Positions 25,860 through 34,429 of a DNA stretch of 64,000 nt are shown here, one piece after another. The stretch spans positions 1 to 64,000 of the forward strand of contig JAYOED010000002.1 of NCBI GenBank assembly GCA_038106575.1. Reading direction: 5' to 3'. The notes under the pieces are model-generated. The model saw nothing but the letters and a program-made list of their open reading frames with translations, did no database searches and was not told the origin of the DNA. The DNA comes from Ga0077527 sp038106575 (GTDB lineage Bacteria; Pseudomonadota; Gammaproteobacteria; Burkholderiales; SG8-41). Numbering within the stretch: the stretch's first letter is position 1; every line of letters begins with the position of its first letter. Position numbers and translations under genes: made by a program.

Positions 25860-26377
25860 ATACCTGGTTACGTGATCCGACCGCTGAAACCGGAGCAGTA
25901 ATGCGCGCGCGCCGCGCACCGCCGCCGTCGCTCGATGGACTGACGCTGGCACTGTTCGAGATCGGCAAAACGCGCAGCGATGAATTCTTCGACACCATCG
26001 AAAAACGCATGGCCGAGCGCGGCATCAAAACCCGGCGCTATGCCAAGCCGACCAATGCCAAGGTTGCGCCCAAGGAAGTGGTCGACAAGGTCGTGGCTGA
26101 AGCCGATGTGGTGATGATCGGCTTGTCCGACTGAGGGTCATGCACCTCGTGCAGTCTGCACGACCTCATGACTTTCGATGCGCTTGGTCTGCCGGGGGTT
26201 TCGGTGGTGACCACCGAGTTCAGGGACGCCATTGTTTCGCAAAGCCGCGCGCTGGGTTTTGATCCTGCAATTGTGTTCGTTCCGCATCCAGTCCAGAATC
26301 GCACCGCTGAAGAACTTGTGGCGCTGGCTGATGCGGCTGTAGCGCCGGCCCTGCAGGCATTAACAAAAATAAATTAA
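25856..26377 (+). CDS. UGSC-family selenoprotein, copy 2 (Sec at in-frame TGA)
   Basis: 173 residues with the TGA at 26132-26134 read as Sec93. The frame continues ...MIGLSD-U-GSCTSCSLHDL... to TAA at 26377. Compared with copy 1 the block U-GSCTSxSxHD is preserved, with an extra Cys here (TSCS against TSWS). The start ATG overlaps the partner stop and has AAAGGA upstream. The two proteins otherwise differ greatly, so the conservation across the TGA at protein and RNA level is strong evidence for recoding. Ordinary annotation would stop at 26134. A terminator follows at 26403. Confidence 0.9.
26147..26163 (+). promoter_or_regulatory. Bacterial SECIS-like hairpin, copy 2
   Basis: A 7-bp perfect stem TCGTGCA/TGCACGA (26147-26153 with 26157-26163) closes a GTC loop that begins 20 nt after the Sec TGA, as in copy 1. 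Relative to copy 1 the pair G2021-C2027 is replaced by C26152-G26158, a compensatory change. Confidence 0.8.
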
Positions 26378-26402
26378 TACAAATACTTGTATAGATTTCC
26401 GG

Positions 26403-26430
26403 GCGGCGCTCGATTGCGCCGCATTTTTTT
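26403..26430 (+). terminator. Rho-independent terminator of selenoprotein operon 2
   Basis: GCGGCGC/GCGCCGC, 7-bp perfect stem with loop TCGATT, then A and seven Ts. It isolates the operon from the ketopantoate-reductase-like gene that starts at 26466. Confidence 0.9.
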
Positions 26431-26465
26431 GCTGACTTTAGGCGGATTCAATCAAAGGCTGATTC

Positions 26466-27482
26466 ATGAAAATCCTGGTTTACGGTGCAGGCGCCATCGG
26501 CGGTTATCTGGGGGCGATACTGACGGCGGCCGGCGAAGATGTCACGCTAGTGGCCCGTGGCGCGCAGTATGACGCTTTGTACTCGCGTGGCATCCGGCTT
26601 GAGGGCCCGAAGAGCGGGCGGCTGGAGCCGATCAAGGTGCGCGTATGCAAACCCGGCGAGGAAAAGGGGCTGTTCGACACCATCTTCGTTACGCTGAAAT
26701 CGCAGCAGATGGCCGATGCCGCGCAGCACCTCAAGGGACTGGCAACGAAGGACGGCGTGTTCGTATTTCCGCAGAACGGCCTGCCGTGGTGGTACTTCCA
26801 GGCCATCGAATCGAAATTCAAGGGAACGCAGCTGAAGACCCTGGATCCCAACGGCGTGCTGTCTCGGACCTTCGAGCCGCGGCAGATCATCGGCGGCGTG
26901 TCGCTGAAGCCCGCCGACCTCGTTGAACCTGGTTACATCCGTCTGGTCGACAACGATACCGAGGCGCTGGTGATGGGCGAGATCGACAACAGTGTGACGC
27001 CGCGGGTCCAAGCGCTAGGCACAATGATGACCCGCGCGGGCTGGAACGGCCGTGTGGTGAAGGACATCCGCAAGGCCAAGTGGAGCAAGCTGCTCGGCAA
27101 TGCGACCTGGAACCCGCTGGGGGGTATTACTCAATCTACGGCCAAAGAGGTGGCTGCTTTTCCCGGCACCCAGCCGCTGGCAGTGGTGGTGATGCGCGAA
27201 ATCATGGCGGTCTCGGCTGCGGTCGGCACGCCTCTCGACGGCGATCCGGTGGAGATGGTTGCTGTCGCGGCGAAGCGTGCTTCGATTCCGTCATCAACGC
27301 TGCAGGACGTGCGCGCCGGCCGGCCGCTGGAGATGGATGCCATCGTCAACGTCATACTCGAGCTGGGCGCGATGACCGGCGTGGCGACGCCGTCGCTGAA
27401 CGTGGTGGCGGCGTGCGTGAACCTGCTCAATCAACGCATCAGCGCGGACGGCGTGGCAATCAAACCGGTGAAGCGGGTTTAA
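26466..27482 (+). CDS. Ketopantoate reductase family protein
   Basis: 338 residues. N-terminal NADP motif YGAGAIGGYLGAIL, then the ApbA/PanE C-terminal domain with the catalytic-lysine region AKWSKLLGNATWNPLGGIT. Longer than typical PanE (~300) and one of several paralogues usual in Burkholderiales, so pantoate synthesis is not certain. Starts 36 bp after the terminator of selenoprotein operon 2 and is convergent with AKR copy B. Confidence 0.88.
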   Translation: MKILVYGAGAIGGYLGAILTAAGEDVTLVARGAQYDALYSRGIRLEGPKSGRLEPIKVRVCKPGEEKGLFDTIFVTLKSQQMADAAQHLKGLATKDGVFVFPQNGLPWWYFQAIESKFKGTQLKTLDPNGVLSRTFEPRQIIGGVSLKPADLVEPGYIRLVDNDTEALVMGEIDNSVTPRVQALGTMMTRAGWNGRVVKDIRKAKWSKLLGNATWNPLGGITQSTAKEVAAFPGTQPLAVVVMREIMAVSAAVGTPLDGDPVEMVAVAAKRASIPSSTLQDVRAGRPLEMDAIVNVILELGAMTGVATPSLNVVAACVNLLNQRISADGVAIKPVKRV

Positions 27483-27514
27483 TCGCGCAGCTGCCTGCTG
27501 CGGCAGCGCGAGAA

Positions 27515-28477
27515 TCAGCCCAGCGCGTCGATGTGCGCACGCATGCGCCTGCGCATGGACTCGTCCGGCAGCCGGCCGCGCCCGGCATTGAGGTTGTCGA
27601 TCATGTATTCGACCTTGTCGGTGCCGGGAATCACGGCATTCACGGCCTTTTCCGCAAGCAGGTATTTGAGGAAGAACTGTCCCCAGGTGGAGGCGTCGAA
27701 TTCCTTCGCCCAGTCCGGCACCGGCTTGCCGCGCACCGCGCGGAACAGGCTGGCGCGGCCGAAGGGCAGGTTGCACAGCAGCGCGGTGCCGGTATCGGCG
27801 GCGACTTTCAGTAGCCGGTTCTCGACACTGCGCTCGGCCATCGAGTAGTTGACCTGGATAAAGTCGATTTTGTCCAGCTGCATGATTTCGATCAGGCGGT
27901 CGTTGGCATCTTCCTGGCGCTGCGAGTGGGTGACGCCGATGTAGCGGAAGTGTCCCTGCTGCTTCCATTCACGCACGATGGCGAGTTGTGAAGCGACCCT
28001 GCCGCGATCCTGGAAGCCGACGTTGTGCAACTGCATCAGGTCGAACTTCCGCGTGTGCAGCCGCTGTTGCGAGCGTTTCATCTGCGCAATGACTGCGTCA
28101 TTGTCGTTGGCGCGCACCTTGGTGGCGAGGAATACCTGGTCGCGCACCTTGAGGTCGGCGAGCAGATCGCCGACCACCGCTTCGGCTGAGCCGTAGGAAG
28201 GCGCGGTGTCGATCAGCTTGGCTCCGCCGCCGAGCAGCGTGCGGATGACTGTCGCACGTTCGGCGCGTTGAGCCGTGTCGTCATCGATGTCGAACACGAT
28301 CGCAGTGCCGATGCCGATCACCGGCAGCAGTTCGCCGCTTTTCGGAATCTTGCGGCTGAGCAGCGGTCCTGCTGCGGCCTGTGCCCAGGACAGTCCGGGC
28401 AGCACGCTGGCTGCTGTCAATCCGGCACCCATGGCTAGGATGTCACGGCGCGAATATAACCTGTTGTCTTTATTCAT
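27515..28477 (-). CDS. Tat-exported aldo/keto reductase, copy B
   Basis: 320 residues with a twin-arginine signal SRRDILAMGAG at about 9-19 and a probable cleavage after AQA. AKR tetrad: Asp/Tyr in LIDTAPSYGSAE, Lys in FLATKVRA, His in MQLHNVG. Similar in layout to copy A at 23354-24289; the two flank selenoprotein module 2 and both point leftward. Substrate unknown. Confidence 0.88.
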   Translation of the reverse strand: MNKDNRLYSRRDILAMGAGLTAASVLPGLSWAQAAAGPLLSRKIPKSGELLPVIGIGTAIVFDIDDDTAQRAERATVIRTLLGGGAKLIDTAPSYGSAEAVVGDLLADLKVRDQVFLATKVRANDNDAVIAQMKRSQQRLHTRKFDLMQLHNVGFQDRGRVASQLAIVREWKQQGHFRYIGVTHSQRQEDANDRLIEIMQLDKIDFIQVNYSMAERSVENRLLKVAADTGTALLCNLPFGRASLFRAVRGKPVPDWAKEFDASTWGQFFLKYLLAEKAVNAVIPGTDKVEYMIDNLNAGRGRLPDESMRRRMRAHIDALG

Positions 28478-28492
28478 AAATCAGGACTCCAT

Positions 28493-29797
28493 TCAAGGTG
28501 GGGTAGTGCGGTTCAGGGTGCGTTGTTCGTGGGCGCGGCCGAGCAGCAGAGCGATGAGCAGCCAGCCGGCGGTAACCGGTACCGTGGCGAACGAAATTGT
28601 CGAAGACTCCATGCCTGAACCGCGCAGCGCGTGAAACAGCCAGCCGCTGACGGCATCGCCGCCGCGGAATACCACATTGTCGATCACGTACTTGGCCTTG
28701 TATTTTTCCTCGCGGTCGACGACGGTGAACAGCACTTCACGCGCCGGATTCGAGATCGCAAAATTCGCCGCGCGCTGCACGGCCTGGAAGGCGATGACCA
28801 CCCACAACATCGGCGTCAGTGCCAGCACGAGGAAGCCTGCGGCGAACACCAGCGGCAGAAAAGCGGCGGCGGGGCCGGCGCCGAATCGCCGGATCAGTTT
28901 GCCGGTGGCGAAAAACTGCACGGCGATGGTGAGCAGGCTCACTGCGAGGTCGATGCGCGCGAATATGGCCGTGCGCCGGTTGGGATCGTCGGTCAGCGAG
29001 GCGACGATGCCGGCCTGCTGGAAGTAAAGAAAGGTGCCGGCCAGCGACAGCAGGGCCACCCACAGCGCGATACCGGCGAGGTAGGGTGAGCGCAACACCA
29101 TCATCAGTCCGGCGATCCAGCCGCCGCCGAGTCCGCTGTCCGGTCTGGCTGCGGTTTGTCCCGGTGCATTGTCGCCTTTCAGTTCAGGTGCTGCGTTCTC
29201 CAGGCGCATTGCGCAGAACACGGCCGCTTCCAGCAGCAGTAACGCGATCAGCAGCAGGTGGGCGCGACCGATGACTTCGGCCAGCGTAACCGCGATGGTC
29301 GGGCCGAGCAGGGCGCCCGCGGAGCCGCCGGCGGCAATGAAGCCGAACAGGCGCTTGCCTTGTTCCGACTGGTAGAGATCGGCCATGAAAGACCAGAACA
29401 CCGAGACCGCGAACAGGTTGAACACGCTAATCCAGACGAAAAACACCTGCGCCGTTTGCGCCATCGCGACTTTTAGCACGAGCAGCAACCAGAAGATCGC
29501 GATGTTGGCGGCGAAGAAGTGATAGACCAGCGGAATGAACCTGCGGCGCGGCACGCGTGCGACCACGGCGCCGAATACCGGCACCGCGGCGAGCATCACG
29601 AAGAACGTCGCGGTGAACAGCCACGGCAGGTTTTTGACGCCGCCGGCGATGCCCATTTCGTCGCGTACCGGGCGCAGCACGTAGTAGGCGGCGAGCAGGC
29701 AAAAGAAATAGGCGAATGACCACAGCAGCGCGCGGACTTCGGACGGGCGTACCGCAACAATGCGGGTCAGCCAAGGCTGTGCTGCAGGAGCTGCCAT
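28493..29797 (-). CDS. MFS-type carrier of the ADP/ATP-translocase-like (NTT) group
   Basis: 434 residues from ATG 29797; the frame is open further upstream but that part is not hydrophobic or conserved-looking. About 12 membrane segments. The N-terminal SFAYFFCLLAAYYVLRPVRD matches the conserved YxxLRPxRDE start of this group. The role of the free-living bacterial members is unknown; ATP import is unlikely without evidence. Located 15 bp downstream limit from AKR copy B, same strand. Confidence 0.82.
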   Translation of the reverse strand: MAAPAAQPWLTRIVAVRPSEVRALLWSFAYFFCLLAAYYVLRPVRDEMGIAGGVKNLPWLFTATFFVMLAAVPVFGAVVARVPRRRFIPLVYHFFAANIAIFWLLLVLKVAMAQTAQVFFVWISVFNLFAVSVFWSFMADLYQSEQGKRLFGFIAAGGSAGALLGPTIAVTLAEVIGRAHLLLIALLLLEAAVFCAMRLENAAPELKGDNAPGQTAARPDSGLGGGWIAGLMMVLRSPYLAGIALWVALLSLAGTFLYFQQAGIVASLTDDPNRRTAIFARIDLAVSLLTIAVQFFATGKLIRRFGAGPAAAFLPLVFAAGFLVLALTPMLWVVIAFQAVQRAANFAISNPAREVLFTVVDREEKYKAKYVIDNVVFRGGDAVSGWLFHALRGSGMESSTISFATVPVTAGWLLIALLLGRAHEQRTLNRTTPP

Positions 29798-30078
29798 GTT
29801 CAGGGCGGCGGTGCGGGGTAAGTGATCGTGGGGATCGCGTTCAGGTCTGGTGCAGCGCGGCAACTATTATGGTTCAGCCACCGGATAAAAGCATCAGGTC
29901 GCCGGCAATATTTTGCCGGTATTTCCTGTGCACCATGAGGTCCAGGCCCGTGCGTCGGGCATGCGTCAGAGTTGGGAGGCGATGAACGCGTGGGTTACAA
30001 TGTGCGGATCACGGAATCCGGTCCCCCGCTGACCTGTTTGCCGTAAGAAATCAAACAAATCCAGAGAGGAGCAATACC

Positions 30079-31053
30079 ATGCTGAGCCGCCGTTTTGTCG
30101 TGAGCCTGCTTGTCGCGTCAGCGCTGGTTATGAGTGCCGGTGTGGCTGCACAGGGTTATCCGAGCAAACCGATCCGCGTGATTGTGCCGTTTGGCGCGGG
30201 CGGTCCCGCCGACATCTACGCCCGTTACCTCGGTCAGCAGATGAACAAGCCGCTGGGACAGCCGTTCGTGGTCGAGAACCGGCCCGGCGCAGGTTCCATC
30301 ATCGGCACCGACATTGCTGCCAAGTCGGCGCCGGACGGTTACACGTTGCTGCTGATGTCGAACACGCACGCGATTAATGAATCGCTGATTCCGAAGAAAC
30401 CGTTCCAGTTGATGCGCGATTTCGTGCCGGTGGCCCCGGTCAATTATTCTGACCTGGTGCTGGTGGTGCATCCCTCAGTGCCGGCGAAAAACGTCGGTGA
30501 CCTGATCAAGCTGGCCAAATCGACCAAGGGCGGGCTGAGCTATGCCTCGTCCGGCAACGGCACGCCGTACCATCTGGCCGGTGAATTGTTCAAGTCGATG
30601 GCCAAGGTCGATATCCTGCACGTGCCGCACAAGGGCAGCGGTGAGGCGCGCACCAGCGCTATGAGCGGCCAGGTGGACATGATGTTTGATGCAATCACCA
30701 CGATGACCCCGAACGTGCGTGCCGGTCGCGTGCGCGCGCTGGGCACTACCGGTCTCAAGCGCTCGAAGGTGCTGTCCGATGTCCCGACCGTGTCCGAATC
30801 CGGCGTCAAGGGTTATGAGTCGCCGATCTGGCTGGGCGTGATGGCGCCGGCCGGCACGCCGAAGGATATCGTCGAGAAACTGAACACTGAAATTTCCAAG
30901 GTGACCCGCAGTGCGAGTACCGTCGCGATGTACGACAAGCAGGGCGCACTCGGCCTGGTGATGACGACCGCGGGGTTCACCAAATATCTGAAAGACGACA
31001 TTGCCAAGTGGGAGCGGGTGGTTCGCGTTTCGGGGGCGCGCCATAACCGCTGA
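30079..31053 (+). CDS. tctC: Tripartite tricarboxylate transporter receptor (Bug family)
   Basis: 324 residues with a signal peptide ending SAGVAAQ (about residue 25). Blocks: YPSKPIRVIVPFGAGGPADI, VENRPGAGSIIGTDI, LHVPHKGSGEART, VPTVSESGVKGYES. The ribosome site AGAGGAG lies 9 nt upstream. It opens an operon-like run: receptor, two FAH-family hydrolases, receptor, TctB, TctA. Confidence 0.93.
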   Translation: MLSRRFVVSLLVASALVMSAGVAAQGYPSKPIRVIVPFGAGGPADIYARYLGQQMNKPLGQPFVVENRPGAGSIIGTDIAAKSAPDGYTLLLMSNTHAINESLIPKKPFQLMRDFVPVAPVNYSDLVLVVHPSVPAKNVGDLIKLAKSTKGGLSYASSGNGTPYHLAGELFKSMAKVDILHVPHKGSGEARTSAMSGQVDMMFDAITTMTPNVRAGRVRALGTTGLKRSKVLSDVPTVSESGVKGYESPIWLGVMAPAGTPKDIVEKLNTEISKVTRSASTVAMYDKQGALGLVMTTAGFTKYLKDDIAKWERVVRVSGARHNR

Positions 31054-31091
31054 CAGGCATGGATACGATAACAAAGAGGAGCTGTTGAACA

Positions 31092-31979
31092 ATGCGTTTG
31101 GTTACTTTTTCGGATGACAAGGGCGCACGTTTGGGCGTGCACGATGTCGAGTCGAACACGATCGTCGATCTGGCCGCTTCGACCCGGCTGCCGAAGGAAA
31201 TGACGGCTTTCGTTGCGCTCGGCAAGAACGGTCTTTCGCGCGCGCGCAAGGCGGTCAAGAGCGGGGAAGGGCGCATACCCTTCGACAGCGTCAAGCTGCT
31301 GGCGCCGTTTCCGCGACCGGCGAAGAACATTCTTTGCGTCGGCAAGAACTATCACGACCACGCCAAGGAGTTCCACAACAGCGGCTTTGATGCCAGCGCC
31401 GGCGCCAACGCCATTCCGGATGTTCCGATCATGTTCACCAAGTGGCCGAACTCGGTGATCGGACCCGGCGAAGCGATTCCCAGCGCCAACGACTACACCA
31501 ATTCGGTGGATTACGAAGGCGAGCTCACCGTGGTGATGGGCGAAGGCGGACGCAACATCTCGCAGAAGAACGCCTACAAGCATGTCTACGGCTACACCAT
31601 CGTCAACGACGTCACCGCACGCACGTTGCAGAACCGGCACAAGCAGTGGTTCCTCGGCAAGAGCCCCGACGGTTTCTGCCCGATGGGGCCTTGCATCGTG
31701 ACCGCGGATGAGATCAAGGACGTCACCCAGCTGCGGCTGATCACCAAGGTCAACGGCGAACTGCGCCAGGATGCCTATGTCAGCCAGCTGATTTTCGACA
31801 TTCCGCGGCTGATCGAGGATGTGTCGAAGGTGATGACACTGGAGCCGGGCGACCTGATCGCCACCGGCACCTGCGCCGGCGTCGGCATCGGTTTCAATCC
31901 GCCCAAGTACCTGAAGCCGGGCGACCGTGTGGCCGTCACCATTGAGCCTATCGGCACGCTCGAAAATCCGGTGTCCTGA
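31092..31979 (+). CDS. Fumarylacetoacetate hydrolase family protein
   Basis: 295 residues. The FAH catalytic core begins with ILCVGKNYHDHAKEF; metal ligands lie in VDYEGELTVVMG (ExE) and later in GYTIVNDVTAR. The end GDRVAVTIEPIGTLENPV is typical. The family cleaves or decarboxylates beta-diketo acids and oxaloacetate-like compounds. GAGGAG precedes the ATG. It is followed after 2 bp by a paralogous FAH gene, and flanked by TTT receptors, so the pair probably processes the imported acid. Confidence 0.92.
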   Translation: MRLVTFSDDKGARLGVHDVESNTIVDLAASTRLPKEMTAFVALGKNGLSRARKAVKSGEGRIPFDSVKLLAPFPRPAKNILCVGKNYHDHAKEFHNSGFDASAGANAIPDVPIMFTKWPNSVIGPGEAIPSANDYTNSVDYEGELTVVMGEGGRNISQKNAYKHVYGYTIVNDVTARTLQNRHKQWFLGKSPDGFCPMGPCIVTADEIKDVTQLRLITKVNGELRQDAYVSQLIFDIPRLIEDVSKVMTLEPGDLIATGTCAGVGIGFNPPKYLKPGDRVAVTIEPIGTLENPVS

Positions 31980-31981
31980 TC

Positions 31982-32935
31982 ATGCGATTTGTCAGGTATG
32001 AACGCGGCGGCGTGCCGCGACTGGGCATTGTTGACGGCGACGGTGTCGTCGATCTGCTTGATGCCGCGCCCATCGGAATGCAGCCGGCGTTGCTGGCTGC
32101 TTTTTCCGACATGACGTTGCTGATTGCTGCGGGCGATGCCGGCCTGCAGGCGGCGCGGGCCGCGCTGAAGGCAGCGGGCAAGTCCGCACGCCAACCGCTC
32201 GACAGGCTGAAGCTGCGCGCACCGCTCGATCCGTCGCTGATCCTGTGCAGCGGCGAGAACTACTGGGATCACCGCGACGAAAAACCTGCAGTGACCCGCA
32301 AGGATCCGGAATTTTTCCTGAAGACCGGGCTCGGCGTGATCGGTCCCGGTGATGACATCGTGCGTGACGAGAAGGTCACCAAGAAACTCGATTATGAAAC
32401 CGAACTGCTGATCGTGATCGGCAAACCTGGTCGTCATATCCGGGCGGCTCAGGCGCTGGACCATGTCTGGGGCTACAGCGTCATGAACGATGTCACCGCG
32501 CGCGACCGCCAGGTGACACTGCGTCCCGACGGTTCGTCGGTCTACAACCTCGGACCCGGCAAGAATTTCGATACCTGTGCCCCGATCGGGCCGGCGATAG
32601 TGACCGCCGATGAGGTGGGCGATCCGCAGCGCCTGGCGCTGCGGACCACGGTCAACGGCGAACTGCGGCAGAGCAATTCGACGGAGAAGATGATCTGGAC
32701 CTGCGCGCAACTGGTCGAATTTTTCTCGACCTTCGTCACGCTGCGCCCCGGCGTGGTCATCTCCACCGGGACGCCCGGCGGCACGGCCTGGGGCACCGAC
32801 GAAGAACTCGGCGGCAAGAAGCCGATGCGCAAGGATGTGGTAACCCCTAAGGGTTACCTGCAGCCCGGTGACGAGGTAACCTGCGAGATCGAAGGTGTGG
32901 GAAAATTGACAAACAAGGTGGTTGCAGTAGCCTAA
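31982..32935 (+). CDS. Fumarylacetoacetate hydrolase family protein, second copy
   Basis: 317 residues. Core ILCSGENYWDHRDE, metal ligands in LDYETELLIVIG, then GYSVMNDVTARD and TGTPGGTAWGTDEE. It differs from its neighbour enough to suggest another step or a heteromeric partner. The ATG follows the previous stop by 2 nt. The next gene is the TctC receptor of a complete TctCBA set. Confidence 0.92.
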   Translation: MRFVRYERGGVPRLGIVDGDGVVDLLDAAPIGMQPALLAAFSDMTLLIAAGDAGLQAARAALKAAGKSARQPLDRLKLRAPLDPSLILCSGENYWDHRDEKPAVTRKDPEFFLKTGLGVIGPGDDIVRDEKVTKKLDYETELLIVIGKPGRHIRAAQALDHVWGYSVMNDVTARDRQVTLRPDGSSVYNLGPGKNFDTCAPIGPAIVTADEVGDPQRLALRTTVNGELRQSNSTEKMIWTCAQLVEFFSTFVTLRPGVVISTGTPGGTAWGTDEELGGKKPMRKDVVTPKGYLQPGDEVTCEIEGVGKLTNKVVAVA

Positions 32936-32971
32936 ATCTTGGCCGATAACTACAGCAGAGGAGAAAACACC

Positions 32972-33934
32972 ATGAAACGCATCGCACTGGCAGTATTTGC
33001 GGCGCTCGCCGCAGTGGGAGTACAGGCGCAGGATTTTCCGAGTCGCGCGCTGACTATGGTCGTGCCTTTCCCGCCGGGAGGTGTGGCTGATACCACCGGC
33101 AGGCCGACTGCCGCGATCATGGAGAAATATCTCAAGCAGCCGGTGGCGATCAACAACCGGCCCGGCGCCGGTGGAGCCGTCGGCAATGCGGCGGTGGCTA
33201 ACGCCAAGCCCGATGGCTACACCATGTTGATGGGTCTTTCCAGCGTTTCGGTGATTCCCGAAGCCGACAAGTTGTTCAACCGCAAGCCGGCCTACACGCT
33301 GAACCAGCTTGATCCGATCGCGCTGATCTCGGCGGATCCGATGATTCTGGTGGTGCACCCGTCGCTGCCGGTGAAGACCGTCAAGGAAGTGATTGCACTG
33401 GCGCGCAAGAACCCGGGGGAACTGTCGTTTTCCTCGTCCGGCGTCTACGGTGCGCTGCACATGCCGATGGAAATGTTCCTGCATGCAGCCAAGCTCAAAA
33501 TGCGCCACGTGCCGACCACCGGTGGCGGCCCGGCCCTAACCCAGTTGCTGGGTGGCCATGTCACGCTGACCGCGGGCGGTCCGGCGGCGATCCACGGCCA
33601 CGTCAAGGCCGGCAAGCTGCGCACCATCGTCAGCTGGGGTGAAGATCGCCATCCGAACTATCCGACTGTCCCGACCTTCAGGGAGTCCGGCTACGACATC
33701 ACTTATTACATCTGGGCGGGGCTTTTCGTGCCGCACGGCACACCGCCGGCGGCCACCAAGGTATTGCGCGATGCGGTGCGCAAGGGTGTTGCCGATCCGG
33801 AATTCCAGGCGCAAATGAAGAAAATCAATTCGCCGATCAAGTATCTCGACTCACCGGACTTCGCCAAATATTGGGACGCTGATGCCAAGCGCCTGGCCGC
33901 AGTGGTGAAAATAGTCGGCAAGGTCAGCAAGTAA
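32972..33934 (+). CDS. tctC: Tripartite tricarboxylate transporter receptor TctC (Bug family)
   Basis: 320 residues from ATG 32972, preceded by AGAGGAG. The signal peptide ends at about VGVQAQ. Blocks: FPSRALTMVVPFPPGGVADT, INNRPGAGGAVGNAAV, VPTFRESGYDITYY. It is directly followed by tctB and tctA, so this is the dedicated receptor of the carrier. Confidence 0.93.
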   Translation: MKRIALAVFAALAAVGVQAQDFPSRALTMVVPFPPGGVADTTGRPTAAIMEKYLKQPVAINNRPGAGGAVGNAAVANAKPDGYTMLMGLSSVSVIPEADKLFNRKPAYTLNQLDPIALISADPMILVVHPSLPVKTVKEVIALARKNPGELSFSSSGVYGALHMPMEMFLHAAKLKMRHVPTTGGGPALTQLLGGHVTLTAGGPAAIHGHVKAGKLRTIVSWGEDRHPNYPTVPTFRESGYDITYYIWAGLFVPHGTPPAATKVLRDAVRKGVADPEFQAQMKKINSPIKYLDSPDFAKYWDADAKRLAAVVKIVGKVSK

Positions 33935-34429
33935 ATGGCGATTACGGAACAACCTTCAGAAATACCGCAACCAGAATCGCGTCGTGGCCTGAAGAGTGAC
34001 CAGTTTTCCGGTCTGCTGCTGGTCGCTCTTGCCATCTATGTCTGGTGGCTGAACCGCCAGTTTCCGGTCGGAACGCTGGCTGATCCGGGCCCCGGCTATG
34101 TGCCAATGCTGCTGTCGAGCGGACTGGCTCTCATCGGCCTGCTGGTGGCGATATTCGGTGGGCGATCGGTGTTGTTCAAGAACGTTGCGTGGCCGGAAGC
34201 GACGCGGGCGGTGATCATACTGATCGCGTGTTCGGTGGCAGCTTTTGCCCTTGAGCGCATCGGCTACCGGCTCACCGTCATGGCGTTTCTGGTGTTCTTC
34301 CTTGGCGTCATCGAGCGCAAGCACCCGCTGAAGGTGGTGCTGGTCTCGGTCAGCTTTAGTCTCGCATCGTTCTACATCATCGGCGATTTGTTGCACGTGC
34401 CGCTGCCTGTAGGACCGGCAGATTTCTAA
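33935..34429 (+). CDS. tctB: Tripartite tricarboxylate transporter small membrane subunit TctB
   Basis: 164 residues with four hydrophobic segments, matching TctB. The first TM is followed by the conserved DPGPGYVPMLLSSGLALIG block. The ATG follows the tctC stop directly and its own stop shares one base with the tctA start (TAATG). Confidence 0.9.
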   Translation: MAITEQPSEIPQPESRRGLKSDQFSGLLLVALAIYVWWLNRQFPVGTLADPGPGYVPMLLSSGLALIGLLVAIFGGRSVLFKNVAWPEATRAVIILIACSVAAFALERIGYRLTVMAFLVFFLGVIERKHPLKVVLVSVSFSLASFYIIGDLLHVPLPVGPADF

